Assembly: GCA_033296685.1 (NCBI GenBank)
Contig: MU854460.1
Location: forward strand, 21,968 to 85,967
Direction: 5' to 3'
DNA: 64,000 bases
From: Parachaetomium inaequale
Taxonomy: Eukaryota > Ascomycota > Sordariomycetes > Sordariales > Chaetomiaceae
Positions 32,898 to 44,176 of the stretch are shown one piece after another (position 1 is the first letter of the stretch; every line of letters begins with the position of its first letter). Under the pieces are notes generated by a model. That model made no database searches and had not been told where the DNA came from. It worked only from the letters and a program-made list of their open reading frames with translations. The position numbers and the translations under genes are program-made.

Positions 32898-33838
32898 GCC
32901 AGGCACTGTTTCGAAAAGGCGCAAGGCGCGATGCGGTTTAATGTTGTCTTGCCGTCGCGGTTTGTGGAGTTGACGCGTTTGTCTGAGTGAGTTGCGATGA
33001 TGCCAAGAGCTGAAATTAAGTGGTGCCTGCCCCACACGAGCGGAGCTAGCGGGAATCGGTGGGCCGGTGGGGTCGCGTAGAAAGTGGGGTTCGAGAGGCC
33101 CCTAACCTCAGTTCCTTCACTCAAACCCACGCCCAAACTCCAGTCCGCATGTCCCAGAAATGGAACACCAGGTTGCTTAACGCGCCTCGAGGTCATCCTT
33201 TCGGTGTTTATACTGCCCCCGGGCCATCCCAATCCTTACACCCCCATCCTGGAGCAGCAAGGGCGTCGCGTCACCAGAACTCGCAAGAGTTGGAGCTTGC
33301 GGCCATCAACGACTGGACTCTCCGATTGTTCAACCGCGTTCGACTCAAGCATCATGAAGGCGGTTGGCTGTTGGCTCCGCGTCCACGTGGAACTGCCGGA
33401 TGCCGGAGCACGGATGCTGGCCTGGGTTTCTGTCGATGGTGGGGTACCCGAATTTCGTCCAGGGGACGGACGACGTTTCCCTTCGGCCTTTTTTGGTGCC
33501 ATTGGAGTTGGAGGAGGGAGAGGTCTTATGCGGGGTAGCCTGGGGTAAGAGTCTCGACGACATCGCGCCCAGAAGGTCCAAGCATCCGGGCTGGGGGTAT
33601 TTGCCGGAGGGTAGCGATGCTGGCTTGCAACTCGAGGCCAGAGCGTGGCGGGTAATTCGGCGGAAAATGTATCCCCTAGCTCATGGCCAGGATCCTGTTC
33701 AGCATTTAAGAATCAGAAGCCTCGCCGAAAACTTCGAATGTAGGTAGCGAGGGGCTTTACACTCTCTTTTCGTCTTCTCTACCGCTCCATGCTCCCGACT
33801 GCTCTCCCTTTGAGATACCAACCGTGACGCCGAGTACA
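32898..33838. other. Intergenic, divergent promoters
   Basis: Between the 2EXR gene and the SDR gene. Frames of up to about 150 codons exist on the plus strand but lack family resemblance; no gene accepted. Confidence 0.45.
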
Positions 33839-35048
33839 ATGACCTCCCACTCAGAGTTCGACGAACGCACTCCTGGATCCGAGGTGGCCAAGATCTTTGC
33901 CGACCGGATCCGAGGCAAGACAGGTGAGTAAACGCCCCATGACTGAGTGGAGGTCATCGTGACGCTGCTGACCTCTCTGGCCCTAGTCCTGGTTACGGGT
34001 GTTAGTCCCAAAGGAATCGGCTCCTCGACCGTGCTCAACCTCGCGTCCCAAACCCCCGGCCTTCTGATCCTGGCCTCCCGTACCCGAGCTCGGGTTCAGG
34101 AGGTCGCAACCCAGATCACAGAAAAATACCCTAGCACGCGCGTAGAGATCGTCATCTTGGACCTGGGTTCACAAAAGGCCATTCGCCAAGCCGCCGCTGA
34201 TGTCGCGGCCTTGACCGACAAGCTAGACATCCTCATCAACAACGCCGGCATCGTTGTCACGTCTCGCCAAGCGACGCCCGAAGGCATCGAGCAGCAGTTC
34301 GGCACAAATCATATCGGCCCATTCTTGTTCACCAACCTCCTCCTACCCCTGCTGCGCAAGGCGGCCGAGTCAAGCCCTCCTGGCGCGACTCGCATTGTGT
34401 CTCTCACCAGTGCGGGTCACAGGCTCTCTCCCATCCGCTTCTCCGACTACAACTTCGAGGGCAAACCGGTGCCTCCCGAGGAAGACCATTTCAAACCGCT
34501 CCCCGGCGCCTTCGGCAAGTGTGCCCCTGACGGGTACAACGGCATCGTTACGTACGCGCAGTCCAAGACGGCAAACATCCTGTTCACCCTCTCTCTTCAA
34601 AAGCATCTGTATAAGAGCGGCATTGCTTCTTATGTCCTCCACCCCGGCAGTAGGTCCACCTAGTTCTTCTTCCATTTGGGATCGCGTTGCTGACACATGT
34701 TCCCCCCCAGCCATCGAGACGGACCTCAGCCGAGACCAAGACGACGAACTCACTGCCCAGTTCTACAAGGTTGCGCCGTACTGGAAGAGTCCCGACGAGG
34801 GGAGCTCGACGACGCTCGTCGCTGCATTGGATCCGGCTCTGAATGGTGGGTTTCTCCTCTGTACCCCCGTTTAGGCTTGAGTCATTTCAATCCGACTAAC
34901 ACTTCCCAATGCAGAGGTTGGGGGACTCTACCTTTCCGACTGCCAATTCGCCGAGCCCTTCGCCCATGCTAGTGACCCCGTGGCCGCCGATCGCCTGTGG
35001 AAGCTGAGCGAAGAGCTGGTCGGAGAGAAGTTCTCGCTTGAGAGTTGA
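33839..35048 (+). CDS. Short-chain dehydrogenase/reductase
   Basis: NAD(P)-dependent oxidoreductase, retinol-dehydrogenase-like subgroup, 338 aa. Exons 33839-33923, 33987-34649, 34711-34845 and 34915-35048. The dinucleotide motif is TGVSPKGIGSS (TGxxxGIG, split from the first exon by a phase-1 intron). NNAGIV follows, then the helix GTNHIGPFLFTNLLLPLL, the catalytic Ser in RIVSLTSAGH, and the active-site pair YAQSKTAN (YxxxK). The end LVAALDPALNEVGGLYLSDC is usual for this subgroup. The N-terminal extension before the Rossmann fold (about 28 aa) is short and polar. Substrate unknown; neighbours give no pathway hint. Confidence 0.95.
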
Positions 35049-35909
35049 GTAGATCCAGTTTGCAGACGGACATACCCCTAGATGTCACGGAATATTTTCT
35101 TCGGGGAGGACATAGTGTGAGAGAACCGTGGATGGCCGTTGAATCGAGGTGCAGAACCTCGGGTTTCTGAGAAGATGTGTTATTCCAGATCGGAGAGACA
35201 CGCGCAAAGGAGGGAGACGATAGAAAGCTGGCCCCTGGATGCTTACTCTACGACCTATTTGCCTGGTAGAGCTGGAAATCTGAGATAACGCAGTTTAATA
35301 TGGCAACCAATGATAAAAAGTTGCTATTTTAGTTTGCAGTCTACTATCTCCCCTCCAATACCAAGCCGACATTTCAGGGATCATTCCATGCTGTAGAAAA
35401 CAAACATCACCAATGGCACAAAGGTGAGACCCAACCAGCCAACCTTACCTTGCCAGTTATCACGCCACGTCGAACCTGGTGTTTCTTCTACCATGATCTA
35501 TGGTCTGTGCAGTTGGTGAGGGGCAGGTATTGCTACCTCATGTTGGCGTCATAACCGGATGTTGGAGACGCCCGAGACCATTGTAGACCCAGGTATTCCG
35601 TCTTTGTCTAGCACCAGAAAACTGACGCTGATGTAAACGGAATCCGATAATGCGTTCCCCAATCTCGACAACCGTGACTGTCACCTGACACAGCCTTCTT
35701 TTTGCTCCGGGTTCTTCAGATTAACGTGCCACTATTCGCCCTTGCCCTCAACCTCACTTGAAAAACCACACCGCGACAGACCGAACTGTAGTGCTTTTAG
35801 CACAGCTTCAAGACGCAACTCATAACACGACAACAAATCCAGTCGGATACTATTTCCTCGACTCTACGGACCAACGCAACAGACCATACACCACCCTCGA
35901 CAGGTCAAG
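35049..35909. other. Intergenic
   Basis: Spacer between two plus-strand genes. An AT-rich part near 35290-35340 contains TATAATA-like stretches. No gene found. Confidence 0.5.
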
Positions 35910-36590
35910 ATGGCCGACGCAGACGGAAACCCATCCATCCCGGAACAACTCTTCCACACGACCTTGACCGTGGTCGACTTCCACCACGACACCTCCGGCT
36001 CAACCCGAGAGGTCCACGTCCTCGGCACCCACACTACCCTTCCCGCGGCCAAAACCTTTGCGCTCGCGGCGCTGGAAATGCTGGGCTACCAGCCCGACGA
36101 CTTTGGCGAGTACGCCACGCGCGCCGACACAGCGCCAGAGGAATGGACGCACGGCGACGGCGTGATGGTGTACGCCAAGGCCCCGAGAGGCCACGAGTTC
36201 CTCGTCGGCCTCGACACGAAACCCAACACGGAATCGCTGCCCGCGGGCAGCAAGGACACGCTGCAACTGCCCGAGGGCCACGACTGCCTGCACTACGTCC
36301 TGCAGAACCGGACCGACTACAACCAGGACAAGAGCGGCGCCTTCCAGACGACCGAGATCCTGGGCTGCTATGCGCGTCGCGAAAACGCTCTGGCTGCAGC
36401 CAAGGAGACGCTGCGGGAGGGCCGCGACGAGTATGCCCAGTACGACGAGCGCGATGACGCCGAGTCGGAGGCCGAGTGGCCGTTTGGGGAGGAGGTTGTC
36501 GTTCACGCGGTGGCGCAGACGGGGGAGAATTACACGGTCGCCGTGAAGACGGCGACGGGGGCTCAGGAGAAATACGGCAAGGCGCGTTGA
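35910..36590 (+). CDS. Unknown 226-aa protein with an internal duplication
   Basis: Single exon. No signal peptide or membrane segment; acidic overall. Two halves appear homologous. Residues 31-70 (TREVHVLGTHTTLPAAKTFA, then LGYQPDDFGEYATR) align with residues 145-178 (TTEILGCYARRENALAAAKE, then GRDEYAQYDERDD). Each half pairs a strand-rich first part with a helix and an acidic Tyr-containing end. Each is followed by a strand pattern, GDGVMVYAKAPRGHEFLVGL and EEVVVHAVAQTGENYTVAV. I recognise similar proteins only as hypothetical fungal ones. ATG 35910 follows AAG and is the first in frame. Function unknown. Confidence 0.8.
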   Translation: MADADGNPSIPEQLFHTTLTVVDFHHDTSGSTREVHVLGTHTTLPAAKTFALAALEMLGYQPDDFGEYATRADTAPEEWTHGDGVMVYAKAPRGHEFLVGLDTKPNTESLPAGSKDTLQLPEGHDCLHYVLQNRTDYNQDKSGAFQTTEILGCYARRENALAAAKETLREGRDEYAQYDERDDAESEAEWPFGEEVVVHAVAQTGENYTVAVKTATGAQEKYGKAR

Positions 36591-37115
36591 TGGGGGTGCC
36601 ATGTTGAATTACCTAGCTACTGGGGTTCGGATTAGTCTCTGTTCCGGCATCTACTGTGTTGGGAACTCGGCAAGTGTGTCACTTACCAAACTTACATGAC
36701 CCAAGTTCTCACTCTGCGTTCGTGGTCGGCTGGCTCCTACGTGGAAGGGCCAACAAGGTTCAAGTCACGAGCACACACCACAATCTGTGACAAGACGCTC
36801 TCATGACGCTGTTATCAATGGATGCCTGAATATCCAGATACTGCCTAGCCATGCTTGATTATTATGCAAAAGACCACCAACTCCTGTACCCAACGAGATA
36901 CCAAGAATCCATCCGCCAATGCCGGGTGTCCAGACGCACGCCACGCTTCCCCCGCCAATAACGCCAACAGGAACATGTATTCTCCGCCGGAACCTCGATT
37001 GGCTTCCGTACTTGGTGACCACGCGCCGGTGAGGTCCGGGTACGTGTCATCGGCGCCGCCAAAGCCTCTGGACGGTGTCGTTGATCGCCGTAAATGGCAA
37101 CCAGCGTCACCCTCC
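36591..37115. other. Intergenic, convergent
   Basis: Between the 3' ends of the gene at 35910 and the sugar transporter. Nothing recognised. Confidence 0.5.
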
Positions 37116-39027
37116 CTAAGGCTCATCTTTCGGCGGCGTCACCGACCCCTGAGCTTCTTCTGGTCCTGACGCGTCTTTTCCTTCCTGAAGCCCCTGTCCC
37201 AGCTCCGCGTTCCCAGGCAAGGTGCCCTGGTGTTCCTGGCGGACCATCGCAGCCCGGTCGTTCCGCGTCTTCCACGCGGGCGTCCCGAGGTACTTGATCG
37301 CTGTGGTTGTCAGTCAGTCAGGGCGGGCTCTGTCAGGTGTGCGAGAGCACTCGGGGGAGACGGGAGGCAACTTACCACCTAGCCGCTTGTCATCAAACAG
37401 TTCTTCAACCTGTTCGAGCGTCTTGTTGGCTGTCTCGGGAAAGAAGAAGAAGACGTGGATGCCCATGGCGGCACAGAAGACGGCGAAGATGACATAGGTC
37501 TTCCAGGTGATGTTCTGGAAGGCCGGGGGGACGAAATAGGCGAGCGCGAAGTTGAAGGTCCAGTTGGCCGACGTGGCGAGGGCGACGGCCTTGCCGCGGA
37601 GGCGGAGCGGATAGAGTTCCGGCGGATACGTCCAGCTCACCGGACCCCAGGTGGACGCGAAGCTGGCGACAAACAGGTACGTCGACACGATGATGACCCA
37701 GGCAGGTTTCCCACTCACGGCGATTGACTCGGATGCCGATGGGAACTCGCCAGGTGCCGGAGTGCGACCGTAGACGGCGAACATGATGGCATTGATGGTG
37801 AGCCAGGTGCACATCAAGGCGGACCCAGCGAGAAGAGTCCGGCGGCGGCCCCAGCGGTCCATCCACAGGAGGGCCGGTACAGTCATGAGGACGTTGATGA
37901 CGAAACTGACACTGCTGGGAACCAGGACATCATTGGTACCGGATGTCGAACGCCCCGCCATGGTGAAGACATATGTGATGTAGTACATCTGAAAGAGCGA
38001 GTTAGCCAAGTGCCAGGGAAAGGGGAGAGGCGGGAGAGCGAACCATCACATTCATGCCCGTTAGCTGCGACCAGATCTGTGTAAAGACGCCGATCAAGGT
38101 CCGGTTGAGCATGTTGGGCGCGAACAGCTCAAACCAACTTGCGTCGGGATGCTTATTCTCTTCGCCGACAGTGGCACGAATCTGCTGGAGCTCCTGGTGC
38201 ACGAAGGGAGAGTTCGCGTCGCCGCCGCCATGCAGCTGAATCAGGACGTCCTCGGCTTCCAGCTCGCGCCCCTTCTTGAAGAGCCACCGGGGAGACTCGG
38301 GCTGGTAGATGAGGCCATAGAAGAGCCCGGCCGCAGGAAGCATCTGCAGACCCCAGGGGATGCGGAAGGCGGCGGCCCCCTTGAGGAAGGAGCATCCGAA
38401 GCAGATGAAGAACATGGCGAGGATGCCCCAGGTAATCGCCCACTGCTGCAGGCTCACGAGGCGACCGCGGACCGAAGGTGGAGCAATCTCGGTGATGTAG
38501 ACAGGAACTTGGGCCGAGCATATGCCGACAGCGAAGCCGTTGATGAAACGGCCAACGGCGAGCATGGCGAGGTGGACCGAAGCGCAGACCACGACGGACC
38601 CGAGGATCCTGGAGAAGTTGGTGAGCACCCGAGCGGAAACAATGCCATGTTCAACGCTACTCACCAAAAGAGAGATCCGATCATGATGGACCTCTTCCGG
38701 CCGAACCGGTCTGAGAGCCAGCCGGAGACCAGGGCGCCGATTAACGAGCCGCCGGGCATGGCGGCGATGATGCCTCCCTGGGTAGTGGCCGACGGGCCCA
38801 GGCAGCGGCCGGCATCGTCGAAGCGGCCCTCGTTGAACTGACACAGGTATGGCTGTGTCGAGATGATGGCCGACATGGACGAAATGTCGAAGCCAAACAG
38901 GGCGCCGCCTAATCGACACAGTCAGCGCTTGCCAGCATTAAGAAAGGCAATGGATCGCAATGCCGGGGCGCATACCTAGCACAGCTAGGCATGCGATGCG
39001 GTAAATTCTGCCGTGGCCGCCCATCAT
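37116..39027 (-). CDS. MFS sugar porter
   Basis: Hexose/pentose-type permease of the plasma membrane, 552 aa, 12 membrane segments expected. Five exons: 38976-39027, 38665-38908, 38044-38608, 37376-37988, 37116-37300. Sugar-porter signatures are all present: GGALFGFDISSMS, SDRFGRKRS between TM2 and TM3, GRFINGFAVG with VPVYITEIAPPSVRGRLVS, PESPRWL, DRWGRRRTLL, and PETANKTLEQVEELFD after TM12. The C-terminal cytosolic tail ends GSVTPPKDEP. Two consecutive ATGs (39027, 39024) start the protein; the first is used. The four introns (67, 56, 55 and 75 bp) all have GT-AG ends and matching phases. Specificity is not readable; with the GH43 enzymes and CE3 esterase, pentose or oligosaccharide uptake is a reasonable guess. 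Confidence 0.94.
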
Positions 39028-40489
39028 GACTGAGGATATGGTGCTGGGAAGAGGAGAGAGACAATGGGTCTTAGGTGTTGAGAGAGAGAATGAAAGGTAG
39101 GAGCTGGAGGATGGAGAGATTGCAATGATGGTGAGATGGTACAGAAGGGAAAGCGGATTTTGGGCGAGGGGGACTGGCTTGAAATACCCAAACTTGACCA
39201 CCAGAGACTAGGCCTCGGGACAGAAGCAAGCCCAGCCCACAGGAGTCACAGGACTTCTTGCCTCCCCGAGCTACTGAGTTTCGACTTCTCCATGCGGAGT
39301 GGCACGTCCTGGCTCGAGTAAAGAACTGCCTCGGCCGAAACAAACCTCGTGTATGCACGCTGATCTGGTAGTAGGGAAGAAGGCGCGATACAGGGCCCCC
39401 CTCGCAGTTTACTGTATGTACAACCCCGCGACGCTCCCTAGATATGCACCTTCGGGTTGATGCCTGCCGTCATCACTACGCATGCCTGCTGACCCAAATC
39501 GGGCAGTGATGGAGCGGTAGCTCCCTCGGCCTGTACGGCAAATGCATCCTGTTCAACTTCGAATTGGGCGGAGTACCTTATGCAAATGCCATCCGAAGAG
39601 GGGAGCAGACAGTGGTGCGGCTCCGGTGTCTTTCTGCTGTTCATGTGATCCCTCGATGTGTATCAGAGACGTTCCGACGAGTTGAGCAGCACGAATCCGA
39701 TGAATATTATCCAGTATGTCCCGGTGCGTGTGACTTTTGGCAGGTGTCCTGAGACCGGATGCATGTAGTCCAGTGCCTAAGGTATGCACCCCGCGCTGTC
39801 GGGTAGTCCTGGCCGTCGACAGTTCTTTGAGAAGCCGATGTTTGACTGGAGGTTGTCAACTGAAACCCAGAGTACATGGTAGACTTCAACTTGAACGCTA
39901 TTTGAAGGTCGAGGTCTCGAGACCTGTCACCTAATGCCGCCACGCAGGTTACAATTCGAGGCACACCCCGCCTCGCGTTTCATGAGAAGCAGGCCGCAAC
40001 CCATTCCTCGTGTCCCGAGGGCCGACTGCTTGGGAGGGAGTCTGGGAGGCGTCGTTTTACCTACTGTACGAAGAAGTTCGGCGGAAGTCTGTGGCCAAGC
40101 ACGGGATGCGGGAGATGACGTCTCGAGAGTTGAGACTGCCGAGAGTATACGTTGTAGTGGTTTGTGATCCATAACCTGCAGGAATGTGACGTCGACCAAT
40201 TCCACCCACTCCAGTGGGTTGGGACTGCGGGAGTCTCCGAGAGCCCGGATTTTATGTAGCGCTCGCATTCAATGATGCAGCGGCATCTGGCAAGCACTGG
40301 CAGCCAGGTGGTCGCAGGCAACCGCGTAATTTAACTCTGTCACGTGCTTTCGTTCCTCGACGCGTTCCAGTGCCGATCGGTGCAACACCGGACAGCAGCC
40401 AGGCCGACCCCCAGTAGCGTCCTCGACTCTGGAAACGAACAACTCGCCATCGGTCGCGTTCGCCCAAGACCAAAACAGCAAACGACATA
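39028..40489. other. Intergenic, divergent promoters
   Basis: Separates the sugar transporter and PNK1. CT-rich in the 39050-39120 stretch next to the transporter start. No supported gene. Confidence 0.45.
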
Positions 40490-42218
40490 ATGGCGCCCTC
40501 AAAGAACACTCGTCCATCGCCCTCGGGAACGAAGCGGCCTGCCCCCGACAGCGACCGCGCCATCTCCCCGCCCCCGCTGAAGCGGAAAACCCAGGCTGCC
40601 ATCTCGAGTACGCCTGGGATGCGCCATTTGCCTTTTGTGTTGACTGCGCTGATGTGTTTTCTACAGAAAGCGCCGTGGCAAACTTCTTCACCCCGACCTC
40701 GCAAAAGGCCAAAGACCGCACGACTTGGGCCGAACGGGCTCCCGGCGACGATTCGGGCCCCACGTTGCTCGTTGCAAAATACCTGCCCGAGAATCCTGAC
40801 GCGGGAGTGCGCGATACGGCAGTCAAACGGCAGAAGATCGCCGCGTTCGATCTGGTACACAGCATCCGTCCCCACTGCAGTATTTCCCCAAGCTCACCCG
40901 GCCACAGGATTCCACCCTGATTACAACCGCCTCAGGCAAGCGATACCCCGACGATCCGGCCGACTGGAAGTGGTGGCACCATACGGTTCCCGGGCGTCTC
41001 CAGCAACTGTACAATGAGGAGGGGTCTGTTCCATCGTCCGTTTCCGCCTTCCCCTGCTGACCGGCCTCAGGTACCGAGTGGTCATCTTTACAAACCAGGG
41101 CGGGTTGACGCTGCACCCAGATCCAAAGGCCAAGGCGCCGAAGAGCGCAAAGAACCGAGTCCCGGCGTTTAAACAGAAGTGCGGCGCCGTCTTGAGTCAG
41201 CTGGATATCCCCATCACGCTGTACGCCGCGACGGGGAAGGACATCTACCGCAAACCACGGCCGGGCATGTGGACCGAGATGAAGGACGACTATGACTTGG
41301 CCGAATCCGACATTGACCGCGAGAACAGCGTGTTTGTCGGCGACGCTGGGGGACGCACTGCCGAGCCGAAGGGGCCGGGCGCCGCAGCAAAAGACTTCAG
41401 CTGTTCTGATCGGAACCTCGCCCACAATATCGGCATCAAGTACCAGACACCGGAAGAGTTCTTCCTCGGGGAGCAGCCACGCGACTTTACGCGAGATTTT
41501 GATCTGGACAACTTTCCGTTTGCCGAAGAGGAGGAGGGCGGCGGGATGCGTCTTGAGAAGGCAAACGACCAGGACATCTTGCTCTTTGTCGGTTTGCCCG
41601 GAGCTGGCAAGAGCACATTCTACTGGAAGTACCTCAAGCCGTTGGGCTATGAGAGGGTCAATCAGGACACCCTCAAGAGGCATGTTTCATCTTCTTTTGC
41701 GGCGTCTGGGCAAAGCTAACCCTGGGCAGTAAAGACAAATGCTTCAAGGCAGCGGCCGATTTCCTCCAGCAAGGGGATTCCGTCGCCGTGGGTAAGTTTC
41801 GTGCCGGTCTGCTTTGCTGCCAATCCCGCCCGCTGATTGCCCGCAAGACAACACAAATGCCGATGCCAACACGCGCTCGCAGTGGGTAGCGCTTGCGCGC
41901 AAACACCAGGTGCCCATCCGATGCCTGTGGTTCAAAACGCCGTTGCAGTTGTGTGAGCACAACGCCACGGTGCGGTCTCTGAACAAGGGGGTGCGTTGTT
42001 GCGTTTCTGAGCCCAGGCCAGTAGAAAGCAGCGCTAACCGTTGTTGGCAGCTCAATCCTGAAGCGCGCCAAGCGCTCCCGAGGATCGCCTTCAGCGGCTT
42101 CTCGTCAAGGTTCAAGGAACCCAAAGTCGAGGAAGGTTTCCAGGACGTCGTCCCTATGCACTTCAAATTCCGGGGGTCAAAAGAGGAGTACGACATCTGG
42201 GGACGGTATTGGGTCTGA
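40490..42218 (+). CDS. pnk1: Polynucleotide kinase 3'-phosphatase
   Basis: Nuclear DNA-repair enzyme that restores 5'-phosphate and 3'-hydroxyl ends at breaks. Seven exons: 40490-40607, 40667-40854, 40908-41023, 41071-41679, 41730-41791, 41848-41990, 42051-42218; 467 aa. The N-terminus is basic and proline-rich (TKRPAPDSD, PLKRKTQ). The HAD phosphatase core starts FDLDSTL (first Asp beside an exon junction), then YRVVIFTNQGG and KPRPGMW, with FVGDAGG. The kinase P-loop is FVGLPGAGKST, followed by VNQDTLK. VDNTNAD and EHNATVR belong to the kinase fold. The end is YDIWGRYWV. Intron 4 (41680-41729, 50 bp) appears to use a GC donor (AG/GCATGT): phase demands this junction, and the only in-phase GT donor would leave a 28-nt intron. 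Confidence 0.95.
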
Positions 42219-44176
42219 GAGAGATAGCGGTCCGCCGTTAAGACCTCTGATCTCGGAAGCAAGAAGTGACTGCTCGTCGTCCCCACTTGCAGCTCAAGTC
42301 CACTGGCTATCTGTCTGATTGCAAGTGTAGGTGTGCGGCCCTGGGCAGTTCATCCGATTCCCTGGGCCCAATGACACGGCTTACGTGCCACGCGCCGCCC
42401 AGGGTGGTAACCGTCGGCCTTGACCATCATGGTGGTTGTCAATAACCTTATCAGCTGGGTTTCATGTGGATTCCCACGCTCGCTTGCATGGAGCGTTATC
42501 CATCAGGACCTTTCATGAGCCCACGGATCTAGACCGCTTCGGTCTTGAGGACAGGGGGCAGATCTGGGCGACTTCTCGCGACCACATTCCATATCAAGAC
42601 GAGGCCGCCGAGTTGGCCTCGGCTGCGCGAGTAGCACGGCAGGATAGACGTATCAGGATAGGGGTGATTGGAGGCCTTCTGCTCGGAATACAGTCAGTCC
42701 CATGGTATCACGGCACCTACTGGCCTGAATCTGGACCTGTCCCAAGAACCCGGAACTTAACATGCAATGCACCAGGCACATCGCATCCCTTCTTTATTCC
42801 AGGCTGTCGGATCACGAGCGGTTTCCAGTGCAGTTGAGGCTTCTGTCATGGCCCAGCCGAGACCGAACAGCGTAACAGGGGTCACCAGCCTCCCCGATTG
42901 CAGGAGGTCGTCGACCTTCCAACCCTGGAGCTCTCCGAATCCTTTACACAGTATTTGCGCTTCCTGGTCGACCGGTCTGGGCCCGCGGATCCGGGGTTGG
43001 CAGCCCCAGATTGTTGTTTGCGGCCGCATGTGGCTGCGTGCCGAAAGAACGTATTCCGGCCTCTCGCCGTCGTGGCTTCCAGGTTCCTTCCGGGTTGGTT
43101 GCGGAATGCGGATTCTCGGTGTTTGCGGGGTGCATGGACCCCACTTGGCCTAAGCTTCTAGAATTGGCAGGTGGGATCTTCCATGGAACATTCAACCGAT
43201 ATGATTTTTTTTGCTCTTGCAAACCCCGTCCGACAACGAGACAGTTGCACCAACGGGTGAGACAATGCGGTTCATCAAAACGTGGTTGCGTTGCCTTCCA
43301 GAATCTTGGAACGAAAACATCCCCCGATCAGATATCATGACGCTGAATCCCGACGGCCTTCTTTTTCGTCGCCACGCATGTGCATCCATTCCCAGATAAG
43401 ATAACCACACATTGTGCGAAAGCAGAAGGTGGCATCGGCCGACGCTTGGCTGACCCAACGCCGCCTCGGCCGCGTGCCACTTGAGCGGCGATCTTCCTGG
43501 TCTCAACGGAGAGTGGAGGACGACCCTCGGTGGCCAACTCGGGAACTGCCAGTGAGCTGGATCCCTCCCTCGGCCTCCACCGCTATCTGCTTCCGTGATT
43601 GGCCAATGGCTCCCGGATTACCTGCCTTCCCGGCGGTTGGTCCGCTGGCCCCGGCGTCGGAATCCCCGCCACGGCTGGCTGCCCTGGGCCCGGCCAGCGG
43701 GGGCACGCACGACATGAACCTGCACCTTGAGATCCGCCGAATGGACCCAGTAACACCGGATGGAATTGTCCTTATCGCGCCCTCGTCGCCCGCCGGTGTG
43801 GCAGCTGCGCGCTTGGTTTTTTTCTCTTATTTCCCTCGCGTATTTCCCCAAAAATACCCCACCTGTTTCCCTCTGTTGGTGTTAGGGCATTCTCCCGAGG
43901 ATGCCTCCTTCCCCGCGACCTTATCTATCACGCGCCCTCTCAGGCTTCTTCTCTCGCGCTATCTGAGAATCCAGGTGCTTATTAACTTTCAAGTGCGCCC
44001 GCCCGCTTGCGCATTGCATCCGTCGGTCAGCTGCCAGGCGCTGGGCTTCGATTCGGGCCTGCCGCTGCCGTCTGAACCTTGGCCGCCACCGAACCGACAC
44101 TTGACGGCCAAACCGCCTGCCTTGTGCGCCCAAGTGCTTCAACAGCCTTTCTCCGCCCTAACTTCAAGACGCAGCC
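42219..44176. other. Intergenic
   Basis: Spacer before the nucleoside transporter. The last 400 bp are pyrimidine-rich and look like promoter plus 5' leader. Long frames here have no domain and were not accepted. Confidence 0.45.

Noticed and set aside
33059..33746. Possible gene between the 2EXR and SDR genes
   Set aside because: Several overlapping plus-strand frames, none with domain resemblance or intron logic.
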